This document shows, piece after piece, positions 22,298 to 30,907 of a DNA stretch of 57,534 nucleotides. Position 1 is the first letter of the stretch. Each line of letters starts with the position of its first letter. The notes under the pieces were generated by a model. The model searched no databases. It worked only from the letters and a program-made list of their open reading frames with translations, and was not told the DNA's origin. The stretch is from Clostridia bacterium (GTDB lineage: Bacteria > Bacillota > Clostridia > Oscillospirales > Acutalibacteraceae): the NCBI GenBank assembly GCA_017502085.1, contig JAFVVQ010000034.1:1-57534 (forward strand), written 5' to 3'. Both the position numbers and the translations under genes were made by a program.

Positions 22298-22816
22298 ATG
22301 GATTTTCTGAAACTTGCAACCGAGAGATACTCGGTGCGAAAATTTATTGATAAACCTGTTGAAAAAGATGTTGTTGATAAAATTCTTGATGCGGCAAAGG
22401 TTGCTCCGACGGGTTGCAATTATCAGCCTCAGAGGATTCTTGTTATCAACGAAGAGGAAACACTTGCAAAGCTTAAGGATTGCACCAGATGCCATTTTGA
22501 TGCGTCTTGCGCTATGCTTGTTTGCTACAACAAAGACGAGTGCTGGACCAGACCTTATGACGGAAATCAGAGCGGTATAGTTGATGCAAGCATTGTCACA
22601 ACTCATATGATGCTTGAAGCGTGGGAACTCGGCGTCGGTTCAACCTGGGTTATGCATTTCAACCCTTTCAAAATGCGGGAGGCATTTTCAATCCCCGAAA
22701 ACATTGAGCCCGTTGCTCTTCTTGTGATGGGTTATCCCGCACCCGATGCAGTCCCCAACGAGAGACACACCGTTTACAGACCGTCGGAAGAAAACGTTTT
22801 TTATAATGAGTTCTGA
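22298..22816 (+). CDS. Nitroreductase family protein
   Basis: 172 residues, FMN-dependent NAD(P)H oxidoreductase of the short nitroreductase type. Visible: LATERYSVRKFIDKPVE (phosphate-binding start of the family), AAKVAPTGCNYQPQRILV, and the C-terminal GYPAPDAVPNERHT. No signal peptide. SD AAGGAG precedes ATG 22298. Its last codons overlap the possible ATG 22806 of the next gene, so the two are translationally coupled. Known members reduce nitro groups, quinones or enones; native substrate unknown. Confidence 0.9.
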   Translation: MDFLKLATERYSVRKFIDKPVEKDVVDKILDAAKVAPTGCNYQPQRILVINEEETLAKLKDCTRCHFDASCAMLVCYNKDECWTRPYDGNQSGIVDASIVTTHMMLEAWELGVGSTWVMHFNPFKMREAFSIPENIEPVALLVMGYPAPDAVPNERHTVYRPSEENVFYNEF

Positions 22817-22820
22817 TGCT

Positions 22821-24476
22821 ATGAAGGTTATAATTTCCTGTCTGAATTCAAAATATGTTCACGCATCTCTTTCTCCGTGGTGTCTGCTGGCAGGTGTTCG
22901 TGAATTATCGGATAATACATATGATGTTTCCGTTATGGAAAGCACGGTCAACGGCGATATGAAGGCTTTTGCTGATAAAATTATCAGCGAAAAGCCTGAC
23001 ATTGTTGCGTTTTCGTGTTATATATGGAATATCACAAAAACTCTTGAAGTCTGCAGAGAAGTTAAGAATAATCACGCGTGCAGGATTGTTCTCGGCGGAC
23101 CGGAGGTTGCGTACAGACCGAAAGATATTCTTGAAGGATATGATTTTGTTGATTATGTTCTGTCAGGTGAAGGGGAGTGGACTTTCTCTGCTTTTCTTGA
23201 TAATATGAACGGTGATCTTTCTTGTGTACCCGGACTTACTTACAGAGCCGAGGGCGAAATCGTAACAATACCCGAAAAAGAATATTCGGATGATCCGCCT
23301 TCGCCGTTCTGCGAAGAATTCTTCAGTAACCTTAACGGCAGAATATCTTATATTGAGGCTTCGAGAGGTTGTCCTTACCGTTGTGCATTCTGCCTTTCCG
23401 GCAGATGTTCGCCGCTTCGCTTTTTTGATATTCAGAGGGTAAAGAATGATATAATAAGACTCGCAAAAAGCGGAACGCAGACTGTTAAATTCATCGACCG
23501 CACCTTTAACGCTGATGCGGAAAGGTGTAATGAAATTCTGATGTTTATCAAAGATAATTACGGTGAAGATATACCTGACGGTGTTTGTTTTCATTTTGAA
23601 ATTGCCGGCGATATTCTGAAAGACAGCACACTTGAAATTCTTGCTTCTATGCCTTACGGCGCAGTTCAGCTTGAAATCGGAATGCAATCTTTTAACGAGG
23701 AAACGCTGAAGCTGATAAACCGCAGGACAAATACAAAAAAGCTTGTTGAAAATATCAGAAAACTCATCGGTTTTAACAATATGCATATTCACATTGATCT
23801 CATTGCGGGTCTGACGGGAGAAGATGCGGAGAGCTTCAGAAACAGCTTCAATATCGGTTATTCGCTTAAAGCCCATATGCTTCAGATGGGATTTCTGAAG
23901 CTGCTTTACGGTGCGGATATGCGTGAAGATGCTGAAAAATATCCGTGTTCATTTACCGATGCACCGCCCTATGAGGTTACGTCAACTCCCTGGCTTTCTT
24001 CCGACGAAATAAAAATGCTCAAAAATTGTGAGGATGCGGTTGACAGGCTTTATAACAGCGGAAGATTCTTGCTTTCTCTTGAGTATCTCACAGAGAAGGT
24101 TGGTATTTCGCCGTTTGATGTTTTTAATGATTTCGGTAATTACGTAAACGGCAACGGAATGCGTCTGAGCGAATATGCGGAAAAATTCTATGTTTTCTTT
24201 TCCGATAAATGTAACAGTGAAATTTTAAGAGAAAAAATTCTCTGCGACCTGCTTTGCTGTTCATCGTCGGTACAGATACCGGATTTGTTGAAAATCAACG
24301 ATCCGTTTTATAAAAAAGCAAAAAAGTATTTCATTGAAAACGTGGATAACAATATAAAGATTGCAGTTTTATATTCAAAAAAACAGGTGTTTGCGGTCAA
24401 TCAGAGCAAAGAAAAAAACCTTCATAACAGGTATGAAGGCGAGTTTTTTGATTTTGATTATTTCGAAAACGTATAG
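22821..24476 (+). CDS. B12-binding-domain radical SAM protein (DUF4080 type)
   Basis: 551 residues from ATG 22821 (MKVIISCLNSKYVHASLSPW, the usual start of the family; ATG 22806 is five codons upstream and also possible). Residues 1-130 form a cobalamin-binding-like Rossmann domain (IVAFSCYIWNI and VLGGPEVAYRP). About 180-370 is the radical SAM barrel with the cluster motif CPYRCAFC (CxxxCxxC) after EASRG. The C-terminal 150 residues look like DUF4080 (TSTPWLSSDEIKMLKNCEDAVDRLYN). Radical SAM enzymes cleave S-adenosylmethionine at a 4Fe-4S cluster; the substrate of this class is not established. No SD is obvious, so translation is probably coupled to the nitroreductase. Confidence 0.88.
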   Translation: MKVIISCLNSKYVHASLSPWCLLAGVRELSDNTYDVSVMESTVNGDMKAFADKIISEKPDIVAFSCYIWNITKTLEVCREVKNNHACRIVLGGPEVAYRPKDILEGYDFVDYVLSGEGEWTFSAFLDNMNGDLSCVPGLTYRAEGEIVTIPEKEYSDDPPSPFCEEFFSNLNGRISYIEASRGCPYRCAFCLSGRCSPLRFFDIQRVKNDIIRLAKSGTQTVKFIDRTFNADAERCNEILMFIKDNYGEDIPDGVCFHFEIAGDILKDSTLEILASMPYGAVQLEIGMQSFNEETLKLINRRTNTKKLVENIRKLIGFNNMHIHIDLIAGLTGEDAESFRNSFNIGYSLKAHMLQMGFLKLLYGADMREDAEKYPCSFTDAPPYEVTSTPWLSSDEIKMLKNCEDAVDRLYNSGRFLLSLEYLTEKVGISPFDVFNDFGNYVNGNGMRLSEYAEKFYVFFSDKCNSEILREKILCDLLCCSSSVQIPDLLKINDPFYKKAKKYFIENVDNNIKIAVLYSKKQVFAVNQSKEKNLHNRYEGEFFDFDYFENV

Positions 24477-24510
24477 TGCCTGACAATTTCTGAAAAATTA
24501 TATTGCCGAA

Positions 24511-24556
24511 AAAGAAGTAAACGGGAAACAGATTTCTCTCGGTTACTTCTTTTTTT
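24511..24556. terminator. Bidirectional intrinsic terminator between convergent genes
   Basis: AAAGAAGTAA (24511-24520) pairs with TTACTTCTTT (24543-24552), followed by T on the plus strand and preceded by A on the other. It serves the radical SAM gene (+) and the TipAS gene (-). Confidence 0.8.
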
Positions 24557-24587
24557 TAGTGTTAAATTGAAGAGAAGCTTCATCAAC

Positions 24588-24983
24588 TCATTTTGAGCAG
24601 CAGCAATCAATTGCGTCTCGGATAAACTCTGCAGTGCCCTCACCGTGTTTGTCGATGTTGTTTCTGAATCGCTCATCCGCAACATACATCTGACCGAGTC
24701 CCGCAAGTATTTCGTTTGTGCAGTTATAGTAGTTGTCCGTTATATGTTTCTGCAGTTTTTTAACAAGAAACTGTGATTCGTCGGAATCAGAGGCTTTGCC
24801 GCTTTTCAGGCATAATGCAAATTCGGCAAGAATACCGTCCATTGCTTCGGCAAGAGTGTTCCACTTATCATCTGAATAATCCCTTGTTTTTTCGCAGTGT
24901 TCCTTATATGCCTCGGTTTTTCCCCATTTTTCTTTGACTTCTTGTTTGCAGTTTTCAAAGTTTTTGTTATCAAATGTTTTCAT
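24588..24983 (-). CDS. Stand-alone TipAS-domain protein
   Basis: 131 residues from ATG 24983 (SD GAAGGG about 10 bases upstream; a longer start at 25046 lacks an SD). The whole protein matches the TipAS antibiotic-recognition fold: EVKEKWGKTEAYKEHCEKT, a central WNTLAEAMDGILAEF helix, YYNCTNEILAGLGQMYV and the end ERFRNNIDKHGEGTAEFIRDAI. In TipA and Mta the domain follows a MerR DNA-binding domain and captures thiopeptides or other drugs; here the MerR part is absent, as in the short TipAS form or in SkgA-like singles. It ends in Cys-Cys-Cys. Role: probable ligand sequestration, inferred. Own promoter. Confidence 0.85.
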   Translation of the reverse strand: MKTFDNKNFENCKQEVKEKWGKTEAYKEHCEKTRDYSDDKWNTLAEAMDGILAEFALCLKSGKASDSDESQFLVKKLQKHITDNYYNCTNEILAGLGQMYVADERFRNNIDKHGEGTAEFIRDAIDCCCSK

Positions 24984-25068
24984 AAACGTTTTTCCCTTCA
25001 TTGTATTGCAGATTGCCGAAATAAATTCAAAATTCACAATTATCATCTGAGAAAAGTCTGATACAGCA

Positions 25069-25096
25069 ATTATAACATAAATTTTGCGGAATTCAA
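25069..25096 (-). promoter_or_regulatory. Promoter of the TipAS gene
   Basis: Minus strand TTGAAT (25091-25096), 16-base spacer, TATAAT (25069-25074). No inverted repeat typical of a MerR operator (19-bp spacer) is seen. Confidence 0.65.
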
Positions 25097-25143
25097 CTCG
25101 GAATATAAAAAATGTAAAGCAGAAACAATTATATTTTTCTGTA

Positions 25144-25172
25144 TTGTATTTAAAGAAAATATGTGCTAAAAT
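25144..25172 (+). promoter_or_regulatory. Promoter of the GPH transporter gene
   Basis: TTGTAT (25144-25149), 17-base spacer, TAAAAT (25167-25172), 30 bases before the start codon. Confidence 0.7.
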
Positions 25173-25202
25173 TATAAAAATGAAGAAATAGGAGATGAAT
25201 TT

Positions 25203-26720
25203 ATGTCAGCATTCAACAAAGCAACCTCCGTCAAGGCTCCGTCTAACGCTTTGCCGGCCGACAGCGCAAAACATATTACAACGTTTGAATATGTATGCAT
25301 TATGCTTGCCCGTATCGGCGGTATGTTCGGAACTACGCTTACGGGTACTCTTGCAACCGCATTCCTTCATGAACTTTATTACGGTCCCGTCGGAGTCAAT
25401 TCCGATGATATTGCAGCCAAGCTTGCCGTTCAGACAACGCTCACAACAGTCTGCAGTATTCTGTTCGGTATCGTTGCAGGCGTAACGGTTCAGAAGTGGA
25501 AGAGCCGTTGGGGCAGATACCGTCAGTGGTACATCATCTGCCTTGTTCCTATGTTTGTGCTGACTGTTTTGTTTTTCTATGTTCCCAAAGGCATGACTAT
25601 TGAGCAGATGACACTTTTCCGTTACGGAATTGCCTGTTGTCAGACAGTATTCAATATTTTCAATAATCTCGGTCAGAATGTGGTTCAGGTTATCTCTCCC
25701 AACCATAAGGAAAAGAAAACTGTTGCAACAATCTGGCAGCTTTCATATTATCTCGGCTACGGCGGAGCATATCTTGCAACCTTTGTCTACGGTCTTTTCA
25801 GCGACGACAAGAATCAGATGTATATGATTCTTGCTGTTATAGCTGCAACGGTAACTCTTTTTGGCAACCTTATGGTCGGTCTTTTCTGTAAGGAAAGAAT
25901 CGAGCTTCCGAGAACAGAAAAAGTCAAGATTTCCAAATCAATTTTCCAGCTTTTCAAGGACAGAAACTATCTTGCATATCATTGCATTCAGTGGGCAAAC
26001 ACACTTGCCATGCTCGGCAAGATGTCCACATACCTTGCCGCAATTACCGTCGGTTCATCAAAAAATCTTCTCCTCACTCTTCCGACTGCTATCGGCACAG
26101 TTGTGGGCAACCTTATCACAACCAAGCTTTCAAAGAAATATGAACCCACAAAGCTGCTTAAGTTCTGCGGTCCCTATTCTATGATTTCTGCGGGTGTTCT
26201 CTTTGCAATCTGTTTTATTGAAGCAAAGATGGGCATTATTTTCTTTGAAGGATGGAACAGTATTTTCTTCTATGTTTTCTATTTCATTTTCGGTCTTGGT
26301 ATCGGTGTTCAGGAACTTTCAAACTCTCATTTCAACGTTGAGTTCTATGACTATCTTGAGTGGAAAACAGGCGAAAGAATGGAAGCTATCCAGGGCATCG
26401 TTCCCGGCTGGATTCAGACAGGTCTCAACTATCTTAAGGATCTCACAATTCCCTATATGATCGCTTGGGTAGGCTACAAGTCATCGGTTGAGGGCGACCT
26501 CGTGGCAACAATGAGGGCAGAGCCGACTTATATGAAAACCTGCCTCTGGCTTCTCGCGTTCCTTGTTTTCGGCTATGCTATGAGTAACCTTCTCAAAGCA
26601 ATCATTCTCAAGACGATGTATAACGTTGAAGGCGATAACAAAGAAAAGATGTATGCCGATCTTGAAGTTATGAGAGCTGAAAGACATGTTGAAAACGAAA
26701 AAATTGATGCTGCAAATTAA
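25203..26720 (+). CDS. Glycoside-pentoside-hexuronide (GPH) type MFS sugar symporter
   Basis: 505 residues; SD AGGAG precedes ATG 25203. About 12 hydrophobic helices. The loop between helices 2 and 3 has KSRWGRYRQWYI, the GPH/MFS signature (R.GR+RPW-type). The helix 1 region (FEYVCIMLARIGGMFG) starts after a 28-residue soluble N-terminus, and a long charged C-terminal tail follows helix 12. These carriers import oligosaccharides or glycosides with a cation; no EIIA-like domain is attached. It is convergent with a GH31 gene, sharing a terminator, so the pair may import and cut an alpha-linked xyloside or glucoside (inference). Confidence 0.88.
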   Translation: MSAFNKATSVKAPSNALPADSAKHITTFEYVCIMLARIGGMFGTTLTGTLATAFLHELYYGPVGVNSDDIAAKLAVQTTLTTVCSILFGIVAGVTVQKWKSRWGRYRQWYIICLVPMFVLTVLFFYVPKGMTIEQMTLFRYGIACCQTVFNIFNNLGQNVVQVISPNHKEKKTVATIWQLSYYLGYGGAYLATFVYGLFSDDKNQMYMILAVIAATVTLFGNLMVGLFCKERIELPRTEKVKISKSIFQLFKDRNYLAYHCIQWANTLAMLGKMSTYLAAITVGSSKNLLLTLPTAIGTVVGNLITTKLSKKYEPTKLLKFCGPYSMISAGVLFAICFIEAKMGIIFFEGWNSIFFYVFYFIFGLGIGVQELSNSHFNVEFYDYLEWKTGERMEAIQGIVPGWIQTGLNYLKDLTIPYMIAWVGYKSSVEGDLVATMRAEPTYMKTCLWLLAFLVFGYAMSNLLKAIILKTMYNVEGDNKEKMYADLEVMRAERHVENEKIDAAN

Positions 26721-26731
26721 ATATATGATAT

Positions 26732-26766
26732 AAAAAATTCAGGACCTTCTTTTTTCGGAAGGTCCT
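26732..26766. terminator. Bidirectional terminator between GPH and GH31 genes
   Basis: AGGACCTTC (26741-26749) pairs with GAAGGTCCT (26758-26766). A run of A (26732-26737) before it gives a T-tract on the minus strand; T follow in the loop and after it on the plus strand. Confidence 0.8.
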
Positions 26767-26784
26767 TATTGTTTATGTCTTGTT

Positions 26785-28737
26785 TTAATCAAAGCATTCA
26801 ATGACGTCGGAGCCGTTTCGTACAAATGCGACGAATTCATCTATTTCTGCCGTTATGTCATATTTACCTTTGGTATAAACCTTTTTATCTTTTGTGAGAA
26901 TCCATTCGCCGTCAGGAATATAAACGGTTTTAACTGTTTGTCCTTGTTCGACAATCGGAGCAAAGATTATATCGTCGCCGAACATATACTGGCTGTCAAG
27001 AGTATAGCATATTTCATCATCGGGATATTCAAAAAACATCGGTCTCATCATCGGATAACCTTTTTCTGTTGCCTGATCGGATGTTCTGATGATATAAGGT
27101 CTGAGTTTTTCTCTGATGAAAATCAGATTTCTGATGATTTCAAAGTTCTTTTCACCGAAGCTCCATATTTCATTCGGATCACCGCTCGGTTCAATGAGTC
27201 CCGGGGTCGGCTCGAAATGACGGATTCTTGAGCCGTGAAGACGCATAACGGGGCAGAAAAGTCCGAACTGGAACCAACGGATAATCAGTTCTCTGAAATA
27301 ATCGCTTGTTATATCCGCACCGTAGAAACCGCCTATATCAGTATTCCACCAAGGAATACCGCACATTGAGATGTTCAGACCTGCTTTGACCTGACAAGCA
27401 AGGCTTTCAAAGGTCGATTCGATATCACCTGACCATACGAGCGAACCGAATTTCTGGCTTCCGAGATAAGCACAACGGGTGAGAGTTATAATATCGTCTC
27501 TTCTGATGGATTTAAAACCGTCGTAAGCCATTTTTGAGTAATAATACGGATACAGAAGGGCAACCATATCGCCTCTGCCTGCGTACCATATAAGGTTATC
27601 AAAATGCTCGGGATGAATTTCAGGCTCGGCTTCGTCAAACCAAAGGGCATCGACACCGTTGTCGATATAGTTTTCTTTTAATTTCTTCCAAACGTAATCT
27701 CTTGTGGCAGGGTTGGTGACGTCAATTTCATTCTGCCAGCCGTAGAAGTCAAAAACTCTGTCGGGACCTCTTGATGTACGCATCAGCATATTGTTGTTTC
27801 TCATATGCCAATAGTTTTCGCTGTTATTGTTGATTGTCGGCCACATCGAAACAACGAGCTTTGTGTTCATTTCGTGAAGTTCATCGGTCATTGCTTTGAC
27901 ATCGGGCCAGTATTTAGGATCGAACTTATAGTCACCTTGTTCTGTCCAATGGAAATAGTCCGCAATGATGACAGAGAGGGGAATGCCGAGTTCTTTGTAT
28001 TTTCTTGCAACCGAAAGCAGTTCTTCCTGAGTTTCATAACGGAGTCTGCACTGCCAGAAACCCGCTGCCCAATCAGGCATTTTCGGAGTATATCCCGTCA
28101 GATCGGAGAGAGTTGCACAGGCTTCTTTAGGTGTGCCTGCAATAACGACGAAATCCATAAAACGGCAGCAGTCGCAACTCCAACGGGTACGGTTATTTGA
28201 AAGCTCGCAAAGACCCGTCGAGGGGTTGTTCCAGATGAATCCGTATCCGAGTGAAGAATAAACGTAAGGTATTGTGCATTTTGCATTCACATTTCGTATA
28301 TCAACCGATGAACCCTTGAGATCAAATTCATTATCCCAGCTGTGACCGAGACCGAAGAAATGCTCGTTTTTATTCGGTTCAAACATAATTCTTGCACTCC
28401 ACAGACCGCTGCCTTTATTGTCGAAATGTCTGTAATTGCTTTTGAAAGTGAGCTCGGGTTTCTCTTCGATAATAACCTTGCCGTCTTTGTAAAAAGTCAG
28501 TTTACCGTTAGGCTCGATTTTTGCTTTCAGATTGCCGCAGGTAAGCGTAGCATAATAATCAAATTCCTCAATTACGGCGTCTGCATCCTGAGGCATAAGC
28601 GTATAGTTTTCGTCAATTACCCTGCAGTCAGGGAAAGACTGAAAACGGATTGCATTTCTGCCGCAGGGAGTTATGCGGATGAGTTCTGTATAACGCATCA
28701 GTAAAAGCTCGTTTTTGTTGATAATCAGATTTTCCAT
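26785..28737 (-). CDS. Family 31 glycoside hydrolase (alpha-xylosidase/alpha-glucosidase type)
   Basis: 650 residues without signal peptide, so intracellular. GH31 layout: N-terminal beta-sandwich (about 1-220, LWSARIMFEPNKNEHFFGLG), the (beta/alpha)8 barrel (about 225-560) and C-terminal beta domains. Catalytic nucleophile Asp368 in WFDEAEPE; acid/base Asp438 in WSGDIEST; GIPWWNTDIGGF is the conserved barrel motif; FEYPDDE near the end. Known members remove terminal alpha-xylose or alpha-glucose; WFDEAEPE fits the bacterial alpha-xylosidase branch. SD GGAG eight bases before ATG. Convergent with the sugar transporter at 25203. Confidence 0.92.
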   Translation of the reverse strand: MENLIINKNELLLMRYTELIRITPCGRNAIRFQSFPDCRVIDENYTLMPQDADAVIEEFDYYATLTCGNLKAKIEPNGKLTFYKDGKVIIEEKPELTFKSNYRHFDNKGSGLWSARIMFEPNKNEHFFGLGHSWDNEFDLKGSSVDIRNVNAKCTIPYVYSSLGYGFIWNNPSTGLCELSNNRTRWSCDCCRFMDFVVIAGTPKEACATLSDLTGYTPKMPDWAAGFWQCRLRYETQEELLSVARKYKELGIPLSVIIADYFHWTEQGDYKFDPKYWPDVKAMTDELHEMNTKLVVSMWPTINNNSENYWHMRNNNMLMRTSRGPDRVFDFYGWQNEIDVTNPATRDYVWKKLKENYIDNGVDALWFDEAEPEIHPEHFDNLIWYAGRGDMVALLYPYYYSKMAYDGFKSIRRDDIITLTRCAYLGSQKFGSLVWSGDIESTFESLACQVKAGLNISMCGIPWWNTDIGGFYGADITSDYFRELIIRWFQFGLFCPVMRLHGSRIRHFEPTPGLIEPSGDPNEIWSFGEKNFEIIRNLIFIREKLRPYIIRTSDQATEKGYPMMRPMFFEYPDDEICYTLDSQYMFGDDIIFAPIVEQGQTVKTVYIPDGEWILTKDKKVYTKGKYDITAEIDEFVAFVRNGSDVIECFD

Positions 28738-28878
28738 ATTAATATCTCCGACGTAATAATTTGGTTATCTATTAATTGTATGATATCATATGTCGGAATA
28801 AATTGTAAAGGTGTTTTTGATTTTAGTTGATTTGTAATCCGACCGTTTTATTATCGGTATTCGTTTGTTTTAATCTTC

Positions 28879-28907
28879 TTGAAAAAAATGTATACTGATG
28901 CTATAAT
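28879..28907 (+). promoter_or_regulatory. Promoter of the dehydratase/reductase operon
   Basis: TTGAAA (28879-28884), 17-base spacer, TATAAT (28902-28907). The six genes from 28938 to 34081 follow without another clear promoter. Confidence 0.8.
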
Positions 28908-28937
28908 ATATATAATTTTCAGTTAGGAGTGTTCGGA

Positions 28938-29705
28938 TTGAAAGATAACGGAACAATAATTGCTCTTTCGGGTAAGGGCGGAGTCGGTAAGACATCGATT
29001 TCAGCCGCAATAGTCAAACTGCTCGTCAAGTCTTATCCCGATAAAAAAATTCTCGCTATTGATGCAGATCCCGCAGTCGGTCTTTCAACTGCGCTCGGCA
29101 TTGACGTTAAAATGACGATAGACGATATTCGCAAAGAAATTGTTGAAACTGTTGAGGACGGTCAGACGAGAGCGGCAATCGAGCTTCTCGGAGATGCCAG
29201 ATACAAAATTTTTGATGCTTTGGTCGAAACTGACGGTTTTGCTTTTATTGCAGTCGGCAGACCCGAAAGCGCCGGATGTTACTGCAAAATCAACACGTAT
29301 CTCAAAGAAGTTATCAGCATTCTTTCCGATGAGTTTGATTATGTGGTCATCGACGGTGAAGCGGGTATCGAGCAGATAAACCGCCGTGTTATGGAAAAAG
29401 TTTCGCATCTTTTTCTGATTACTGATGCAAGCAAAAAGGGTACGCAGGTTATATCTGCCATCAAGAGCGTTGCAGATGAACTTGTAATGTATAAAAAAAT
29501 CGGCGCAATAGTCAACCGTATTCCTGACGAAAGCGTTATTCCGTATATCGACACAAACGGTATTCCCGTTTTGTCATATATACCGACGGATTCAAACCTT
29601 GCAATTTATGATATTGAGGGCAAGAATATCACAAAACTGCCGGATGATTCGAACGTTGTTGAGGGCGCAAGAAAAGCTCTTGTTGAAATGGAGATTCTGA
29701 AATGA
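28938..29705 (+). CDS. CooC/MinD-type ATPase (metallocluster maturation factor)
   Basis: 255 residues. TTG 28938 is the likely start: SD TTAGGAG ends at 28929 and overlaps the in-frame GTG, leaving eight bases to TTG. Deviant Walker A GKGGVGKT (12-19), Walker A' VVIDGEAGIEQ, ADPAVGLSTALG. Also Cys-containing RPESAGCYCKINTYL, as in CooC, where two Cys pair across the dimer. CooC proteins use ATP to load nickel into CO dehydrogenase; relatives serve other metalloenzymes. Next in the operon are 2-hydroxyacyl-CoA dehydratase-type subunits, so maturation of that complex is likely (inference). Its TGA overlaps the next ATG (ATGA). Confidence 0.88.
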   Translation: MKDNGTIIALSGKGGVGKTSISAAIVKLLVKSYPDKKILAIDADPAVGLSTALGIDVKMTIDDIRKEIVETVEDGQTRAAIELLGDARYKIFDALVETDGFAFIAVGRPESAGCYCKINTYLKEVISILSDEFDYVVIDGEAGIEQINRRVMEKVSHLFLITDASKKGTQVISAIKSVADELVMYKKIGAIVNRIPDESVIPYIDTNGIPVLSYIPTDSNLAIYDIEGKNITKLPDDSNVVEGARKALVEMEILK

Positions 29706-30907
29706 GAGATTTAAAGTATATTTATGATTTTGAAAATCTGCTTCAGGAGGCAAATAACGCTCTTGTGAGACAGGCGAAAGAGGAGGGCGGCATAGCTCTT
29801 GGTTATACCTGCTATCACATTCCTGAAGTTTTGCTTAATTGCGGAAACTGTTTTTCCGTCAGACTGCGTGCACCGCGCACGGGTTCAATGGATATTGCAA
29901 CTTATTATATGAGCAATTTCCTCTGTGGATATTCGAAAGCAATTCTTGAACGTGCAATCGAAGGCGGATATAACTTCCTCAACGGACTTCTTGCGAGCGA
30001 AACATGCTCCGAAATGAACAGAGCCGCAGAGCACTTTGAATTGCTGAATCTTGTTGAGGATAACAAATTCTTCCTCACTTTCCTTGATATGCCGTTCAAG
30101 ATTGCCGACCATACCGTCAGACATTATGTTACACAGACGAGAAATAAAATTCTCAACAAAATGACTGAGGTTTACGGTGTTGATACTTCCGATGCCGCTC
30201 TTCTCAAAGCGGTTGAAGAGCATAACGAGATTTGTCGTCTTATGACTGAAATCGGCAACTACCGAAAAGAAGATAATCCCAGAATCACCGGATATGAATA
30301 TCATATTCTCAGCCTTGTCACGTATTGCTGTCCGAAGTCGCTCATTCTTCCCATGCTCCGTGAAACTGCAGAAGAACTCAGAACAAGAGAGCCTGATGCA
30401 AAAAAGAATTTCAGGGCAAAAATTGTTGTTGTCGGCTCTGAAATGGATGACCCCGATTTTACTGCGCTTATTGAAGACAGCGGTGCACTTGTTGTTGCCG
30501 ACAGATATTGCTTCGGCTCGATGCCGGGAAGAGAAGAGATTGCAATAAATCCCGATGAAGATGTTCTGACTCAGATTTGTGTTCATTATCTCAGAACAAG
30601 TCAGTGCCCCCGATATATGAGCCATGAAAAAGTTCAGGAGCGCAGAGACTTTGTCAAACATCTTGTTGACGAGTATCACGCAGACGGTGTTATGTATGAG
30701 CAACTGAAATTCTGCGAATACTGGGGCTACGAAAGAGCTCTTGCATCCTATGTTATGAGTGAAGATTACGGAGTCCCCACTGCGGCGGTTGACAGACAGT
30801 ATACCGCATCTGCATCGGGTCAGCTTCGTACCCGTGTTCAGGCTTTCGTTGAAAGTCTTGAAATAAAGAAAATCCAGAAAGAAAGGCAGGCGAAGGAAAA
30901 TGGCTGA
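29702..30907 (+). CDS. 2-hydroxyacyl-CoA dehydratase/benzoyl-CoA reductase family subunit (first)
   Basis: 401 residues. Start ATG overlaps the stop of the ATPase gene. It matches the HGD-D family: GYTCYHIPEVLLNCGNCFSVRLRAP at 34-58 region, FLCGYSKAILE, and ASETCSEMNR, giving Cys ligands for a 4Fe-4S cluster; later DRYCFGSMPG and SHEKVQERRDFV, then MYEQLKFCEYWG. Family members bind acyl-CoA or act as double-cubane proteins; radical chemistry is driven by one-electron transfer from an ATP-hydrolysing activase. Substrate unknown: no CoA transferase, carboxylase or aromatic-pathway gene lies near. Overlaps the next gene by eight bases. Confidence 0.88.
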   Translation: MRDLKYIYDFENLLQEANNALVRQAKEEGGIALGYTCYHIPEVLLNCGNCFSVRLRAPRTGSMDIATYYMSNFLCGYSKAILERAIEGGYNFLNGLLASETCSEMNRAAEHFELLNLVEDNKFFLTFLDMPFKIADHTVRHYVTQTRNKILNKMTEVYGVDTSDAALLKAVEEHNEICRLMTEIGNYRKEDNPRITGYEYHILSLVTYCCPKSLILPMLRETAEELRTREPDAKKNFRAKIVVVGSEMDDPDFTALIEDSGALVVADRYCFGSMPGREEIAINPDEDVLTQICVHYLRTSQCPRYMSHEKVQERRDFVKHLVDEYHADGVMYEQLKFCEYWGYERALASYVMSEDYGVPTAAVDRQYTASASGQLRTRVQAFVESLEIKKIQKERQAKENG

